Below are positions 1 to 7,195 of a stretch of DNA of 17,758 bases, piece after piece (position 1 is the first letter of the stretch; every line of letters begins with the position of its first letter). The position numbers were made by a program, and so were the translations under genes. A model generated the notes under the pieces. That model did no database searches. It was not told where the DNA came from and worked only from the letters and a program-made list of their open reading frames with translations. The DNA is taken from positions 1 to 17,758 of the forward strand of contig DAHUXF010000016.1 in NCBI GenBank assembly GCA_027307295.1. The letters are read 5' to 3'. The stretch comes from Acidobacteriaceae bacterium. GTDB taxonomy: Bacteria; Acidobacteriota; Terriglobia; Terriglobales; Acidobacteriaceae.

Positions 1-953
1 GCGCGTGCCTGCTCAGCCTGAACACGGGCGTCTTCCGCAGCCTGGCGGCGTTGTGCTTCTGCAAGGGCATCCTGGCGGGCTTTGGCTTCGCGATCTTCGG
101 CGGCCTTCTTGTCGGCTGCCGCTTTGGCCTGGGCGTCTTCATCGGCCTTTTGCTTTACCGCCATCACGCGCGCTTCTTCTGCGGTGCCAACGGTCTCACG
201 CGCCAGAGTCTCAATGGAGCTTTTATCGCGCTTCTGCGCGTAGGCTGCTTCCGCCTGTTGCAATTGCTGTGTCGCTTTGCCCAGGATGGCGGGGGCATAT
301 TTGTCCGCTGCGGCCAGATTGGCGATTCTGACGGCGTTGCGCGCTTCAAACAGCACACGCGGCGTCTTGCGGTCAATGCCGAAGATTGCATCCTGAATCT
401 TGGTGTTGGTGGCTGAGTAAGTGCCGCGGCCCAGCAGTTCATACTTGGCTTCAATATTTTCCTGCCGGCCAACAGTGCTGGCCCCGACAATATTTTCCAT
501 CACCACCATATTGCCGGGCTGATTCACGGCAAAGTAGGGTTCTGCAGTCACGATCATGCCAAACGTCTGCATGTCCGTGATGGCCTTTACGTGGCTGCTG
601 TTATGGTCAAACACCAGTTCGCCCAGGTTCACCGCGCGGCCTTCCGGCGAGATGGCCCACAACACCAGTGACAGATATTCCAGACCGAATTTTGTGGGAT
701 CATCCAGGCCTTCAAACTTGGCATCAATCTCCACGCTGCTCTTTTTGCCTGTGACTTTGGCTTCGCCGGAGGCATTCTGCATGAGTTCCGTGCCATGGAA
801 ATCGACCTTCACCGTGTCTCCGCGCAGCCGGTAATTCACAGCTTTGGTGGTGCGATGGACCGGAGTCTGGGCGGCGGCCGCCGGGGCTGTCTGGCCATCA
901 GCCGCTAGAACGGTCAAACAGAGAAATACGCAAAACGCCACACACTTTTTCAT
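1..953 (-). CDS. Secreted protein with beta-rich N-terminal domain and alanine/glutamate-rich coiled coil (partial, possible OmpA-family)
   Basis: The frame is open from an ATG at 951-953 down to the left window edge, about 317 codons with no stop, so the C-terminus lies outside. A signal peptide (MKKCVAFCVFLCLTVLAADG) starts it. Residues about 35-190 look like a mixed beta domain, with strand-like stretches such as KVDFHGTEL and MVVMENIVGAS. From about residue 215 the chain becomes Ala/Lys/Glu/Gln-rich coiled coil (AQRRQAAEDARVQAEQA), the layout seen in DUF4398 or OmpA-type periplasmic proteins that tether the outer membrane to peptidoglycan. The OmpA domain itself would lie outside the window, so this class is inferred. 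A GTGAGG sequence 9-10 bases upstream can serve as ribosome site. Several overlapping frames on both strands are shadows of this compositionally biased gene. Coding is confident; function is not. Confidence 0.75.
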   Translation of the reverse strand, partial: MKKCVAFCVFLCLTVLAADGQTAPAAAAQTPVHRTTKAVNYRLRGDTVKVDFHGTELMQNASGEAKVTGKKSSVEIDAKFEGLDDPTKFGLEYLSLVLWAISPEGRAVNLGELVFDHNSSHVKAITDMQTFGMIVTAEPYFAVNQPGNMVVMENIVGASTVGRQENIEAKYELLGRGTYSATNTKIQDAIFGIDRKTPRVLFEARNAVRIANLAAADKYAPAILGKATQQLQQAEAAYAQKRDKSSIETLARETVGTAEEARVMAVKQKADEDAQAKAAADKKAAEDREAKARQDALAEAQRRQAAEDARVQAEQAR

Positions 954-1101
954 GGCAAAGGCCTCACTTCTTGGTTTTTCTAAGGATCAGTTAGGTATAA
1001 CTTTATGGGACGCAGGGCTTTATGAAAAGACGCACCTAGTGCTACATGTCCTATGCACTTTGGTGACTTCCCTGCATCATCCAAGCCGCGCCGTGATTCA
1101 C

Positions 1102-1130
1102 TTGAATATTTCCGGCGCTGGGGCGATCAT
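1102..1130 (+). promoter_or_regulatory. Weak sigma70-like promoter candidate for the DUF2911 gene
   Basis: TTGAAT at 1102-1107 and GATCAT at 1125-1130 (4 of 6 to TATAAT) are separated by 17 bases and lie about 32 bases before the ATG of the DUF2911 gene. The rest of the divergent spacer 954-1162 holds no gene. It has an imperfect AGTGC/GCACT dyad around 1038-1059. Confidence 0.25.
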
Positions 1131-1162
1131 AACGTGCTTTATCCGGAAAGGAAACTTAAAAC

Positions 1163-1702
1163 ATGCTGAGAAAATATTTAAGAACTGGACTCACATTAAT
1201 TCTGGCCATTCTCTCTGTCAGTGCTTTTTCGCAGCCCCAGGACAAGAGCAAACGGCCCAGTCCTCCAGGCACAGCCGAAGTGACCCTGAACGGTAAGAAG
1301 ATCACCATCGATTACAGCCGCCCTTCCCTGAAAGGAAGAAAGCTGGGGCAGGAACTTGCGCCCTATGGACAGGTGTGGCGGACCGGAGCGAATGAAGCCA
1401 CCACATTGACCACGGAAATCGATCTGGAGATCGGCGGCGTAAAAGTGCCGGCAGGAAAGTACACCCTCTATACGTTGCCGGCGGCAGGAGACTGGAAGCT
1501 CATTATCAACAAACAGACTGGGCAATGGGGCACGAAGTATAACCAGGCCCAGGACCTCGCCCGCATCGATATGAAGCAGACGCCACTTTCACAAACCGTG
1601 GAGCAGTTTACGATTGTCTTTGAGAAGAAGAGCCCGGCCCTGGCAACCCTGAATCTGGACTGGGAAAATACCCGGGTCTGGGTTGAGGTAAAGGCACAAT
1701 AG
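1163..1702 (+). CDS. Exported DUF2911 domain protein
   Basis: This 179-residue protein has a clear signal peptide (about 1-23, ending near SVSAFSQ). Its body matches the DUF2911 family pattern: a central RPSLKGRKLG segment, then APYGQVWRTGANEATT, then KVPAGKYTLYTLP, and a C-terminal beta segment with FEKKSPALATLNLDWENTRVWVEV. The family is common in Bacteroidota and Acidobacteriota. It is a predicted periplasmic or surface beta-sandwich with no established biochemical role. The start is supported by GGAAAGGAAAC about 8-10 bases upstream of the ATG. It stands alone, divergent from the coiled-coil protein to its left and convergent with the pilin gene to its right, with only 54 bases between the two stop codons and no obvious intrinsic terminator there. 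Family assignment is strong; function is unknown. Confidence 0.85.
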   Translation: MLRKYLRTGLTLILAILSVSAFSQPQDKSKRPSPPGTAEVTLNGKKITIDYSRPSLKGRKLGQELAPYGQVWRTGANEATTLTTEIDLEIGGVKVPAGKYTLYTLPAAGDWKLIINKQTGQWGTKYNQAQDLARIDMKQTPLSQTVEQFTIVFEKKSPALATLNLDWENTRVWVEVKAQ

Positions 1703-1756
1703 AACTGACGTTGACGTGGATTCAAACGCGGAATACGGTATAAGTGGGTTTCGTGG

Positions 1757-2293
1757 TTAGAGTTCGCAACTGGCGTTTCCGGTACCCTGAGAGAGCCTGC
1801 CCTGGCTGGCCGTGGTGGCGCCGGGCGTGAAGAAGTGGAGTGCTCCGCCTTCATTGGTGCTGACCCCGCAGCGACCGGTAGCGCTGGATTCGGGAGTCGC
1901 AGTCACCGTGTAGCTCTGCGTAGGCTTCTTGCCATCGCCTACCAGTTCATAAATATAACCATTCTTAAGCCCGCTGGTCAGGGCGTCATCCATGATGATG
2001 CAGGCATTCGTGCTGGTGGGGGTCTCACAGTTACTGCCATGCGTGCCCAGACTGGCCAGATTGTCTGAATAACCAACGTCAGGATAGTTGCTGATATAGA
2101 TGATTTCTGCCGAATGAATAGTCTTCACAGATGAGGCTGCCGCCGCTTCATTCGCGCTCATTTTGCCGCGCACCAGATTCGGAATTGCAATGGCCGCGAT
2201 GATCAGAATGACCATGACAACCACCAGCACCTCGACCAGTGAGAATCCCCTGGTCCGGCGGACAGAATCGCTTTGAGTGCTTACAAGTGACAT
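1757..2293 (-). CDS. Type IV pilin-like / pseudopilin protein
   Basis: This 178-residue protein has a class III prepilin signal: a basic leader (SVRRTRG), cleavage expected between Gly16 and Phe17, then FSLVEVLVVVMVILIIAAIA with the conserved Glu at mature position 5. The soluble domain is short (about 135 residues), with four cysteines (NCETP, ACIIM, GRCGV, ASCEL) that may form two disulfides, as in major pilins and GspG/PilA-like proteins. The frame opens further upstream to a TTG at 2390-2392, but that adds 33 residues unlike any prepilin leader, so I chose the ATG at 2291-2293. No good ribosome site precedes it. No assembly genes (pilB, pilC, pilD, pilM-Q) lie nearby, so this is an orphan substrate for machinery encoded elsewhere. 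It could be a minor pilin or a secretion pseudopilin. Confidence 0.85.
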   Translation of the reverse strand: MSLVSTQSDSVRRTRGFSLVEVLVVVMVILIIAAIAIPNLVRGKMSANEAAAASSVKTIHSAEIIYISNYPDVGYSDNLASLGTHGSNCETPTSTNACIIMDDALTSGLKNGYIYELVGDGKKPTQSYTVTATPESSATGRCGVSTNEGGALHFFTPGATTASQGRLSQGTGNASCEL

Positions 2294-2363
2294 AGCACAA
2301 AAGTAACTAAATCTGACGATAGAATACCTCAAAATATGGAGTTTTCTGAGGGTTAAATCTCGC

Positions 2364-2384
2364 AAAAAGCCGTCTGAAAACGGC
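2364..2384 (-). terminator. Intrinsic terminator or leader attenuator upstream of the pilin gene
   Basis: Read on the minus strand, GCCGT, a six-base loop TTTCAG and ACGGC are followed at once by TTTTT. It lies about 290 bases past the regulator stop codon and about 70 bases before the pilin ATG. It therefore either ends the protease-regulator transcript or acts in the pilin leader. The stem is only 5 bp (6 with a wobble pair). Confidence 0.5.
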
Positions 2385-2510
2385 CCTCTCAACTAAGTGC
2401 TTTGCCATCAACAGTCAGCACCAAAATTACTACAGTTTTTTTACCCCTTACGCCCGGAAATATGCAAGATACCGCACCGGATAAGTTCACCCATCAGGAA
2501 AGGTATCAGC

Positions 2511-2573
2511 CGCGAATCAACGCGAAAAACGCGAATCTATCAATAGTCCAACCGGAAATAGTCCAACCAGGAA
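2511..2573. repeat. Short direct repeats in gene-free spacer
   Basis: The spacer 2294-2669 (376 bases) has no credible gene. Within it CGCGAA occurs three times at 9-10 base spacing (2511, 2521, 2530). It is followed by a near-perfect 15-16 base tandem repeat, AATAGTCCAACCGGAA (2542-2557) and AATAGTCCAACCAGGAA (2557-2573). Such CGCGAA runs resemble dispersed intergenic repeats of large soil-bacterial genomes, but copy number cannot be judged from this window. Confidence 0.5.
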
Positions 2574-2669
2574 CTTTTCTCAAAGGCATGTTTTTTCCGT
2601 GCCTCTGGCCCCAGGGTTAAGGTTATTTTTTAGGTGTTGCTCTCCGGCACAGAAACTTTGGAACCGCCT

Positions 2670-3323
2670 TTAGATCGGAATCAGTCCGTGCCGGATGCCC
2701 AGGCTCACGGCTTCAGTTCTGCTGGTCACGTTCATTTTGCCAAGAATGGAGCTGATGTGGAATTTTACTGTGTGCTCGGAAATGGCAAGGCGCGCAGCGA
2801 TTTCCTTGGTCCCCAGCCCCTGGCTCACCAACCGCAGCACCTGGCCTTCCCGTCCGGTAAGTTCTTCCTGAGTGGAGCCATCCGGAGTCAGTGGAAATGG
2901 TTCCGGGAACAGCCTGTGTGCTGAGGTGGGATGCAGCAGCACCAGGCCTGCTTCCGCGGCCTGCACCGCCAGCAGCAGGTCATCAGAGGAGGCATCACGG
3001 GCAAGAATCGCATTGATGGATGCGCTTAAGGCCTTGCGGACCCAGGCTGCGTCAGGATCATCGATGAGCGCAATGGCACCCACGTTTCCGCCTGCATCAT
3101 GAAGGAACCGGAGCATGTTCCCAGCCGCAGCGGGCGAGTCAAGCTCGGCAATCAGAAGCTCAGAGCCGGTAACCATCAGGCGTTCCTGAGAAAACTGCGC
3201 AGCCGAGGTGATATGCGCGCGTTCTCCCAGCGTCCGCGTCATCGTTTCCGCCAGCGCTGCACGCTGCGTGGACGATGACGCAACAACCATCACCCGCAAG
3301 AGCTTGTGATTTCGTTTTTCCAT
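2670..3323 (-). CDS. NarL/LuxR-type response regulator with degenerate receiver domain
   Basis: This 217-residue protein has a receiver-like domain (about 8-128) and a typical LuxR helix-turn-helix (about 155-217): LTGREGQVLRLVSQGLGTKEIA, then SEHTVKFHISSILGKMNV. The DNA-binding half is intact. The receiver half is not. Where active receivers have an acidic pair after beta1, this has Ala15-Ser16-Ser17. The phospho-acceptor Asp position aligns with Glu60 in LLIAELDSP. The conserved Lys of beta5 aligns with Arg109 (AILARDASSDDL). It therefore cannot be regulated by ordinary Asp phosphorylation; Glu60 could mimic the phosphorylated state (inference). It lies 51 bases behind the HtrA-like protease gene on the same strand, probably in one transcript, with no clear ribosome site of its own. 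No histidine kinase is nearby. Targets are unknown. Confidence 0.9.
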   Translation of the reverse strand: MEKRNHKLLRVMVVASSSTQRAALAETMTRTLGERAHITSAAQFSQERLMVTGSELLIAELDSPAAAGNMLRFLHDAGGNVGAIALIDDPDAAWVRKALSASINAILARDASSDDLLLAVQAAEAGLVLLHPTSAHRLFPEPFPLTPDGSTQEELTGREGQVLRLVSQGLGTKEIAARLAISEHTVKFHISSILGKMNVTSRTEAVSLGIRHGLIPI

Positions 3324-3374
3324 TCGCCGGGAGCTGGGGCGCGGATTTGCCCCATCCGCGCCTGTTTCTTCTGG

Positions 3375-4283
3375 TTACTTTGCTGCTGGGCGGGACTGAA
3401 GCTGCACGCTGAGCTTACTGGCCACGCCGCCACGCAACAGTCCAAGTTCAATCTGAGCGCCTGGCTTGCTGCCGCGCAGAATTTCCTGGATGGAGTCAGT
3501 ATCCGGCACAGCCTGGCCGTTGGCCGTGAGCAGCACATCGCCCATCATCATGCCCGCCTTTTCCGCTGGACCCTCCGGTTCAACATGCACCACCAGCAAC
3601 CCCTCGCTTGCAGTTAGATTCAACCGCGCACGCAAGGATTCCGGCAGCGGCACGGTTTGCATGGCCAGTCCCAGATAAGGCCGCTCGATGCGGCCCTTTG
3701 CCAGCAGCTCAGCCGTTACACGCCCGATTGTGGAAGCAGGAACGGTGATGCCGGAGCGATGCAGCCCAGCGGTGTTCAGTCCCACAAATTCACCTCGGTG
3801 GTTCACCAGCGGTCCGCCGGAAAATCCGGGATAGAAAGTAAGATCGGGGCGGATGAACTGGTCAATTTCACCACCACGCCATGTGCGCATAGGACCATTG
3901 ATCAACCCAGAGACGACGCCGGAACTTGCGACCACGTTGCCGCGTCGCGTGCGTGCCAGCGCCAGCACCAGCTCGCCCACGCGCAGGTCTGCGGTCTTGG
4001 CCCAGTGGGCAGCGGGTGCATCCATGGGCTGCGGCAGGCGCAGCACCACCAAGTCCGTTCCAATGTCCCGGCCTACGGCCCGTGCTGCCATCTTCTCTCC
4101 TGGAGCAGTGACTACCGTGATGTCTTCGTCGCGGCGTACAGCGTGGCTGGCTGCCACAATGGCATCTTTGCCGATCACAATCCCGCTGGAAGGGTGGCGT
4201 CCGCCAAGTACTCCCACCACCGATCGTCCAGCGTCCGCTGAGGCCGCAGCCAACTCATTTGCCAGTGTTTCCCAAATTCCCAT
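3375..4283 (-). CDS. HtrA/DegP-like serine protease with one PDZ domain, no signal peptide
   Basis: This 302-residue protein has a trypsin-like domain (about 20-195) and a C-terminal PDZ domain (about 205-295, with GLLVVHVEPEGPAEKAG and GDVLLTANGQAV). The catalytic triad is visible: His47 in AASHAV, Asp77 in GTDLVVL, Ser155 in GFSGGPL. HtrA proteins usually have GNSGGPL, so the Asn is replaced by Phe here. I start at the ATG at 4281-4283 because GGAAGG lies about 9 bases upstream; an in-frame ATG 18 bases earlier (4299-4301) has no such site. Most HtrA proteins are exported, but this one begins MGIWETLANELAAASADAG, with no signal peptide or membrane segment, so it is predicted cytoplasmic or secreted by another route. 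The degenerate LuxR-type regulator follows directly, which suggests joint function. Confidence 0.88.
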   Translation of the reverse strand: MGIWETLANELAAASADAGRSVVGVLGGRHPSSGIVIGKDAIVAASHAVRRDEDITVVTAPGEKMAARAVGRDIGTDLVVLRLPQPMDAPAAHWAKTADLRVGELVLALARTRRGNVVASSGVVSGLINGPMRTWRGGEIDQFIRPDLTFYPGFSGGPLVNHRGEFVGLNTAGLHRSGITVPASTIGRVTAELLAKGRIERPYLGLAMQTVPLPESLRARLNLTASEGLLVVHVEPEGPAEKAGMMMGDVLLTANGQAVPDTDSIQEILRGSKPGAQIELGLLRGGVASKLSVQLQSRPAAK

Positions 4284-4442
4284 GTTCGTTTTCCTTCCCA
4301 TTCAATTGAGTGCAAGCTCACTATGCAGGAAAGGTTAGGCCGGTTGCATCCGCCATTTGGGTAGTGGTTTAAGGCCCTGGGGAACAGATTTTGGTCATGG
4401 CCACGCGAACTTAATTAAAATTTGTAGGAGCATTTGTTTTGA

Positions 4443-4466
4443 GAGCAAGCTGCGGATAGCTTGTTC
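4443..4466. promoter_or_regulatory. Inverted repeat upstream of ada
   Basis: GAGCAAGCT and AGCTTGTTC flank a six-base GCGGAT centre: 9-bp arms, 8 matches plus one G-T wobble position. It lies about 70 bases before the ada start, within the 250-base spacer between the divergent protease and ada genes. It could be an operator. Just upstream, AATTAAAATTTG (4413-4424) loosely recalls the E. coli Ada box AATTAAAGCGCA, but the AAAGCGCA core is absent. Confidence 0.35.
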
Positions 4467-4480
4467 CTCTGCGCGTCTTT

Positions 4481-4510
4481 AGAGTTGGAATCAGTAGAGT
4501 TGGAGTCAGT
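4481..4510 (+). repeat. 15-bp tandem direct repeat upstream of ada
   Basis: AGAGTTGGAATCAGT (4481-4495) and AGAGTTGGAGTCAGT (4496-4510) differ at one base and abut directly. A degenerate third unit, CTTGGAGTCG, follows at 4511-4520. The array ends just before the ada ribosome site, so it may lie in the 5' leader or act as a binding site. Confidence 0.6.
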
Positions 4511-4534
4511 CTTGGAGTCGCGGAGAAAAAACAA

Positions 4535-5587
4535 ATGCAGTTATATGCCATGCCTGTCGATGTAAATCAGAAGTGGTCTCTGGTGCTGGCCCGGGAAGCC
4601 AAAGCCGATGGCCGCTTTGTCTATGCAGTAAAGTCCACGGGGGTCTTCTGCCGACCATCATGTCCCAGCCGCCGCCCCCGGCGGGAGAATGTAGAGTTTT
4701 TTGATTCTCCCACGCAGGCGCAGCGGGCTGGATACCGTGCCTGCAACCGGTGTTTGCCACTCCAGAACAATCCGCAGACGCAAAAGATTGAAGCGGCCTG
4801 CCGTTACATTGACCAAAACCTTGACGTCACGCTGACCCTGACGGCAATCTCACGCCACGTAGCTACCAGCCCGTTTCACTTTCAACGGCTGTTCAAACGT
4901 GTGCTGGGAATCAGCCCGCGCGAATACCAGCAGGCGCGCCGTGCAGGAAAATTCCGGCAAGCTCTGCTCAATGATGGCCGCGTAACCGACGCCATCTATG
5001 AGGCCGGTTATAGCTCCAGCAGCCGCGCCTATGAAAGCATCCCTGCGCAGCTCGGCATGACCCCATCAGCATTCCGGAAAAAAGGTGAAGGCGAAACAAT
5101 CCGATACACCGTGATTACCACCGAACTGGGCAAACTGCTGATGGCCACAACCGTGCGCGGCCTCTGCTCCGCCCGCTTTGGGGAAAACGAAGCAGCGCTG
5201 CTACGGGAACTCAAGCAGGATTTTGCCGCTGCGGAAATTCATCGCGATGATGATGCGCTGCAACCGCTTGCGGCCAGAATGAAAGAATCGCTGCGCGGAT
5301 GGGCCACACCACACAGCATTCCGCTGGACCTGCGCGGGACAGCGTTTCAGCAAATGGTCTGGAAAGAGCTGCAACGCATTCCCGCCGGCGAAACCCGCAG
5401 CTATACCGACGTGGCGAAGCGCCTTGGGCGTCCCAAGGCGGTACGCGCGGTGGCCAATGCATGTGCGTCGAATCCGGTGGCTGTGGTTGTGCCTTGCCAC
5501 CGGGTGGTGCAGAAGAATGGAAATCTGGCCGGTTATCGCTGGGGCGTGGAACGGAAAAGAGCGCTGCTGGCCAATGAGAAAGCGTAA
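4535..5587 (+). CDS. ada: Ada: methylphosphotriester/O6-methylguanine-DNA methyltransferase and transcriptional regulator
   Basis: This 350-residue protein has the same length and domain order as E. coli Ada. Residues 1-80 form the zinc-binding Ada domain with Cys39, Cys43, Cys70 and Cys73 (GVFCRPSC and ACNRC); Cys39 is the acceptor for methyl groups from phosphotriesters. Residues about 85-185 form an AraC-type helix-turn-helix (SPFHFQRLFKRVLGISPREY, then GYSSSSRAYESIPAQLGMTP). Residues about 190-350 form the O6-methylguanine methyltransferase domain with the PCHRVV active site, acceptor Cys321. The protein removes methyl lesions by suicide transfer and, once methylated, activates its own regulon. 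The start is supported by GGAG 9 bases before the ATG. The upstream inverted and tandem repeats are candidate control sites. All known key residues are present, so this is a confident full-function call. Confidence 0.96.
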   Translation: MQLYAMPVDVNQKWSLVLAREAKADGRFVYAVKSTGVFCRPSCPSRRPRRENVEFFDSPTQAQRAGYRACNRCLPLQNNPQTQKIEAACRYIDQNLDVTLTLTAISRHVATSPFHFQRLFKRVLGISPREYQQARRAGKFRQALLNDGRVTDAIYEAGYSSSSRAYESIPAQLGMTPSAFRKKGEGETIRYTVITTELGKLLMATTVRGLCSARFGENEAALLRELKQDFAAAEIHRDDDALQPLAARMKESLRGWATPHSIPLDLRGTAFQQMVWKELQRIPAGETRSYTDVAKRLGRPKAVRAVANACASNPVAVVVPCHRVVQKNGNLAGYRWGVERKRALLANEKA

Positions 5588-5609
5588 AGGCCTGTGAGCG
5601 GTCCGGCGT

Positions 5610-6512
5610 TCATTTGCTCAACAGAAAAGAGAATCCCTGAAACTCATAAATACTTTTGCCATCGCTCTTCACTGGCTTGATTTTTCCGCTGCGCGTCTGC
5701 TGCATGGCAGAGAGCACACGCGGCAGGTCTGCCGGATCAGCCACGGGAACGTTGTGCGCGGGAAGAAGTAATGTGGGCCTGGGCTTGAGGTCCATCATTT
5801 TCTTGATCGATGCTTCATAAGCATCCAGGTCGGTCTCCGGGCGGTAGAGCCAGATGGTGCCGGGATAATACATGTCTCCGGTAAACAACAGACCGTTGGC
5901 GGAATCCCACAGCGCAATGGAGTCTGGCGTGTGGCCAGGCACGGACAAGACTGTAAGCACGCGCACGCCCAGATCAATTTTCTCGCCGTCATGGAGCCAG
6001 TGCGTAATGTGGAAAGGACGCGTGGCGTATGACGTGGCAGCAAATCCTGCCGGCAGCTCTCCGCAGATAGAGCCAGCGGTGAGTTCCGCCTGCGCATCCG
6101 CCGTGGACCCTTTTGCGTTCTGGCGGCTAAAGGACAGGTCCATGCCGTAGATTGCGCTGAAGCGCCAGTTATCTCCTACATGATCATTGTGTGTATGTGA
6201 ATTCAACACCGTGATGGGTAATTTGGTCAGGCCAGTGGCGACTTTCCTGATGTCGCTGATGCCCATGCCGGTGTCAAACAGCACCGCCTGCTTGTTCCCG
6301 AGAACCAGGTATGAGATCACCTCTTCCTGCTGGTGTGGCTCATAGATGGCGAAAACTCCAGGCCGGATGCGGTAAACCTCAAACCACGGGTCTGGAACCG
6401 GCACCCGCTTCAGTTTGTTGTATTCGGGGCGCGGCAGGTTGCGGCACCACTCTGGTTTCTGGTTAGGCAACAACGCCATCAATATAAAAAGCAAAGGTGT
6501 TGCGAGGTGCAT
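5610..6512 (-). CDS. Exported metallo-beta-lactamase-fold hydrolase
   Basis: This 300-residue protein has a short hydrophobic N-terminus (LATPLLFILMALL), probably a signal peptide. The MBL zinc motif is complete: His106-Thr-His108-Asn-Asp110-His111, His194 in PGHTPDS, Asp213 in TGDMYYP and His253 in PAHN. Both zinc sites should be occupied. The layout (LFDTGMG, the HTHNDHVGD motif, VPGHTPDSIAL) fits the broad MBL hydrolase superfamily (glyoxalase II, lactonase, subclass B3-like). The substrate cannot be told from sequence; the mature part begins unusually with PEWCRNLPRPEYNKLK. The ATG at 6510-6512 is preceded by AGGAAA at about 4 bases. The gene is convergent with ada (22 bases between stop codons). 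It is transcribed in the same direction as the LTXXQ genes, but a terminator separates them. Confidence 0.87.
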   Translation of the reverse strand: MHLATPLLFILMALLPNQKPEWCRNLPRPEYNKLKRVPVPDPWFEVYRIRPGVFAIYEPHQQEEVISYLVLGNKQAVLFDTGMGISDIRKVATGLTKLPITVLNSHTHNDHVGDNWRFSAIYGMDLSFSRQNAKGSTADAQAELTAGSICGELPAGFAATSYATRPFHITHWLHDGEKIDLGVRVLTVLSVPGHTPDSIALWDSANGLLFTGDMYYPGTIWLYRPETDLDAYEASIKKMMDLKPRPTLLLPAHNVPVADPADLPRVLSAMQQTRSGKIKPVKSDGKSIYEFQGFSFLLSK

Positions 6513-6596
6513 AGGTTTCCTGAAATAGAGAAAGGAAGAGAATCAGAGCAGGCTAAGGATAGCGCAGGGTCAGGCTGAAAAGAAGAGACGCACAAC

Positions 6597-6619
6597 AAAA
6601 AGGCGTCCCGGTGGACGCC
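6597..6619 (-). terminator. Intrinsic terminator after the first LTXXQ gene
   Basis: On the minus strand, GGCGTCC, a four-base ACCG loop and GGACGCC form a perfect 7-bp GC-rich stem followed by TTTTTG. It lies 25 bases past the stop codon of the gene at 6644-7195 and insulates it from the MBL gene. Confidence 0.9.
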
Positions 6620-6643
6620 CTCTCTGCAAACATGAAGTAACGG

Positions 6644-7195
6644 TTATTGCTTCGGGGGAGTCTGCTGGCCGGGTTGCTGGTGTATTTGCTGGTCCATGCG
6701 CTGGTCCTGCTGCTGGATCATCTGATCGAACTTCTTCTTCTGATCGTCATTCAGCGACGTGCGTACTCTGTTAATGGTGGTTTCCCGTACAGCGTGGATC
6801 TTCATGATTTTATTTTCGCGCGACATAGAGTTGTCCTGAATGATCTGGATGGCCTGGGCATGCTGGTCTTCCAGAGCTGATTTCAGATTGGCCTGCTGGT
6901 CTTTGGAGAGGCTGAGTTTTTCAGACAATGTCTGCACCTGATCGTCAATGGATGGCGCTGCGCCTGGCTGGGGAGAGGTCTGCGATGGCTGCCCCGTCTG
7001 CTGTCCGGCCTGGCCAGGCTGCATAGCGCCCTGGTTCGGTGAAGGCGCTGTCTGTGATGGTTGCGATGGTGTAGTCTGTCCTGCCTGTGGCTGCGATTGC
7101 GGCATGGTGGAGTTGCCGGATGGGTATTGCACGGCAAATGCTCCTGCCGCAAACATAATGCTGGCGGAAAAAATTGCTGCCCTGATCGTTTTCAT
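6644..7195 (-). CDS. Periplasmic Spy/LTXXQ-type protein with Gln/Pro-rich linker
   Basis: This 183-residue protein has a signal peptide (MKTIRAAIFSASIMFAAGAFA). A low-complexity segment rich in Gln, Pro and Ser follows (about 24-82), then an alpha-helical LTXXQ-like domain (about 83-165: IDDQVQTLSEKLSLSKDQQANLK and later LNDDQKKKFDQMIQQQ), and a Gln/Pro-rich tail. Spy and CpxP proteins of this type bind unfolded envelope proteins or metal ions. The start at 7193-7195 is chosen because AAAGGAGA precedes it and the signal peptide then begins at once; the frame continues 28 residues upstream with no sensible sequence. It is a clear paralogue of the gene at 7446-7865. The low-complexity linker is absent from that copy. 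The function is inferred from the domain only. Confidence 0.8.
   Translation of the reverse strand: MKTIRAAIFSASIMFAAGAFAVQYPSGNSTMPQSQPQAGQTTPSQPSQTAPSPNQGAMQPGQAGQQTGQPSQTSPQPGAAPSIDDQVQTLSEKLSLSKDQQANLKSALEDQHAQAIQIIQDNSMSRENKIMKIHAVRETTINRVRTSLNDDQKKKFDQMIQQQDQRMDQQIHQQPGQQTPPKQ

Noticed and set aside
5..834. Several plus-strand frames and the 164-490 minus-strand frame at the left edge.
   Set aside because: They overlap the long minus-strand frame from 953, which has a signal peptide and coherent domains; the others have shadow-like composition rich in Cys, Arg and Pro.
2511..2573. Possible CRISPR-like array.
   Set aside because: The repeats are too short, only two or three units are present, and there are no spacers or cas genes.
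2402..2924. Plus-strand frames at 2402-2620 and 2634-2924.
   Set aside because: The first lies in a repeat-bearing spacer without ribosome site or known pattern; the second is antisense to the response regulator.
4413..4424. Ada box (AATTAAA...) upstream of ada.
   Set aside because: Only the AATTAAA part matches; the AAAGCGCA core is missing, so it is mentioned but not called.
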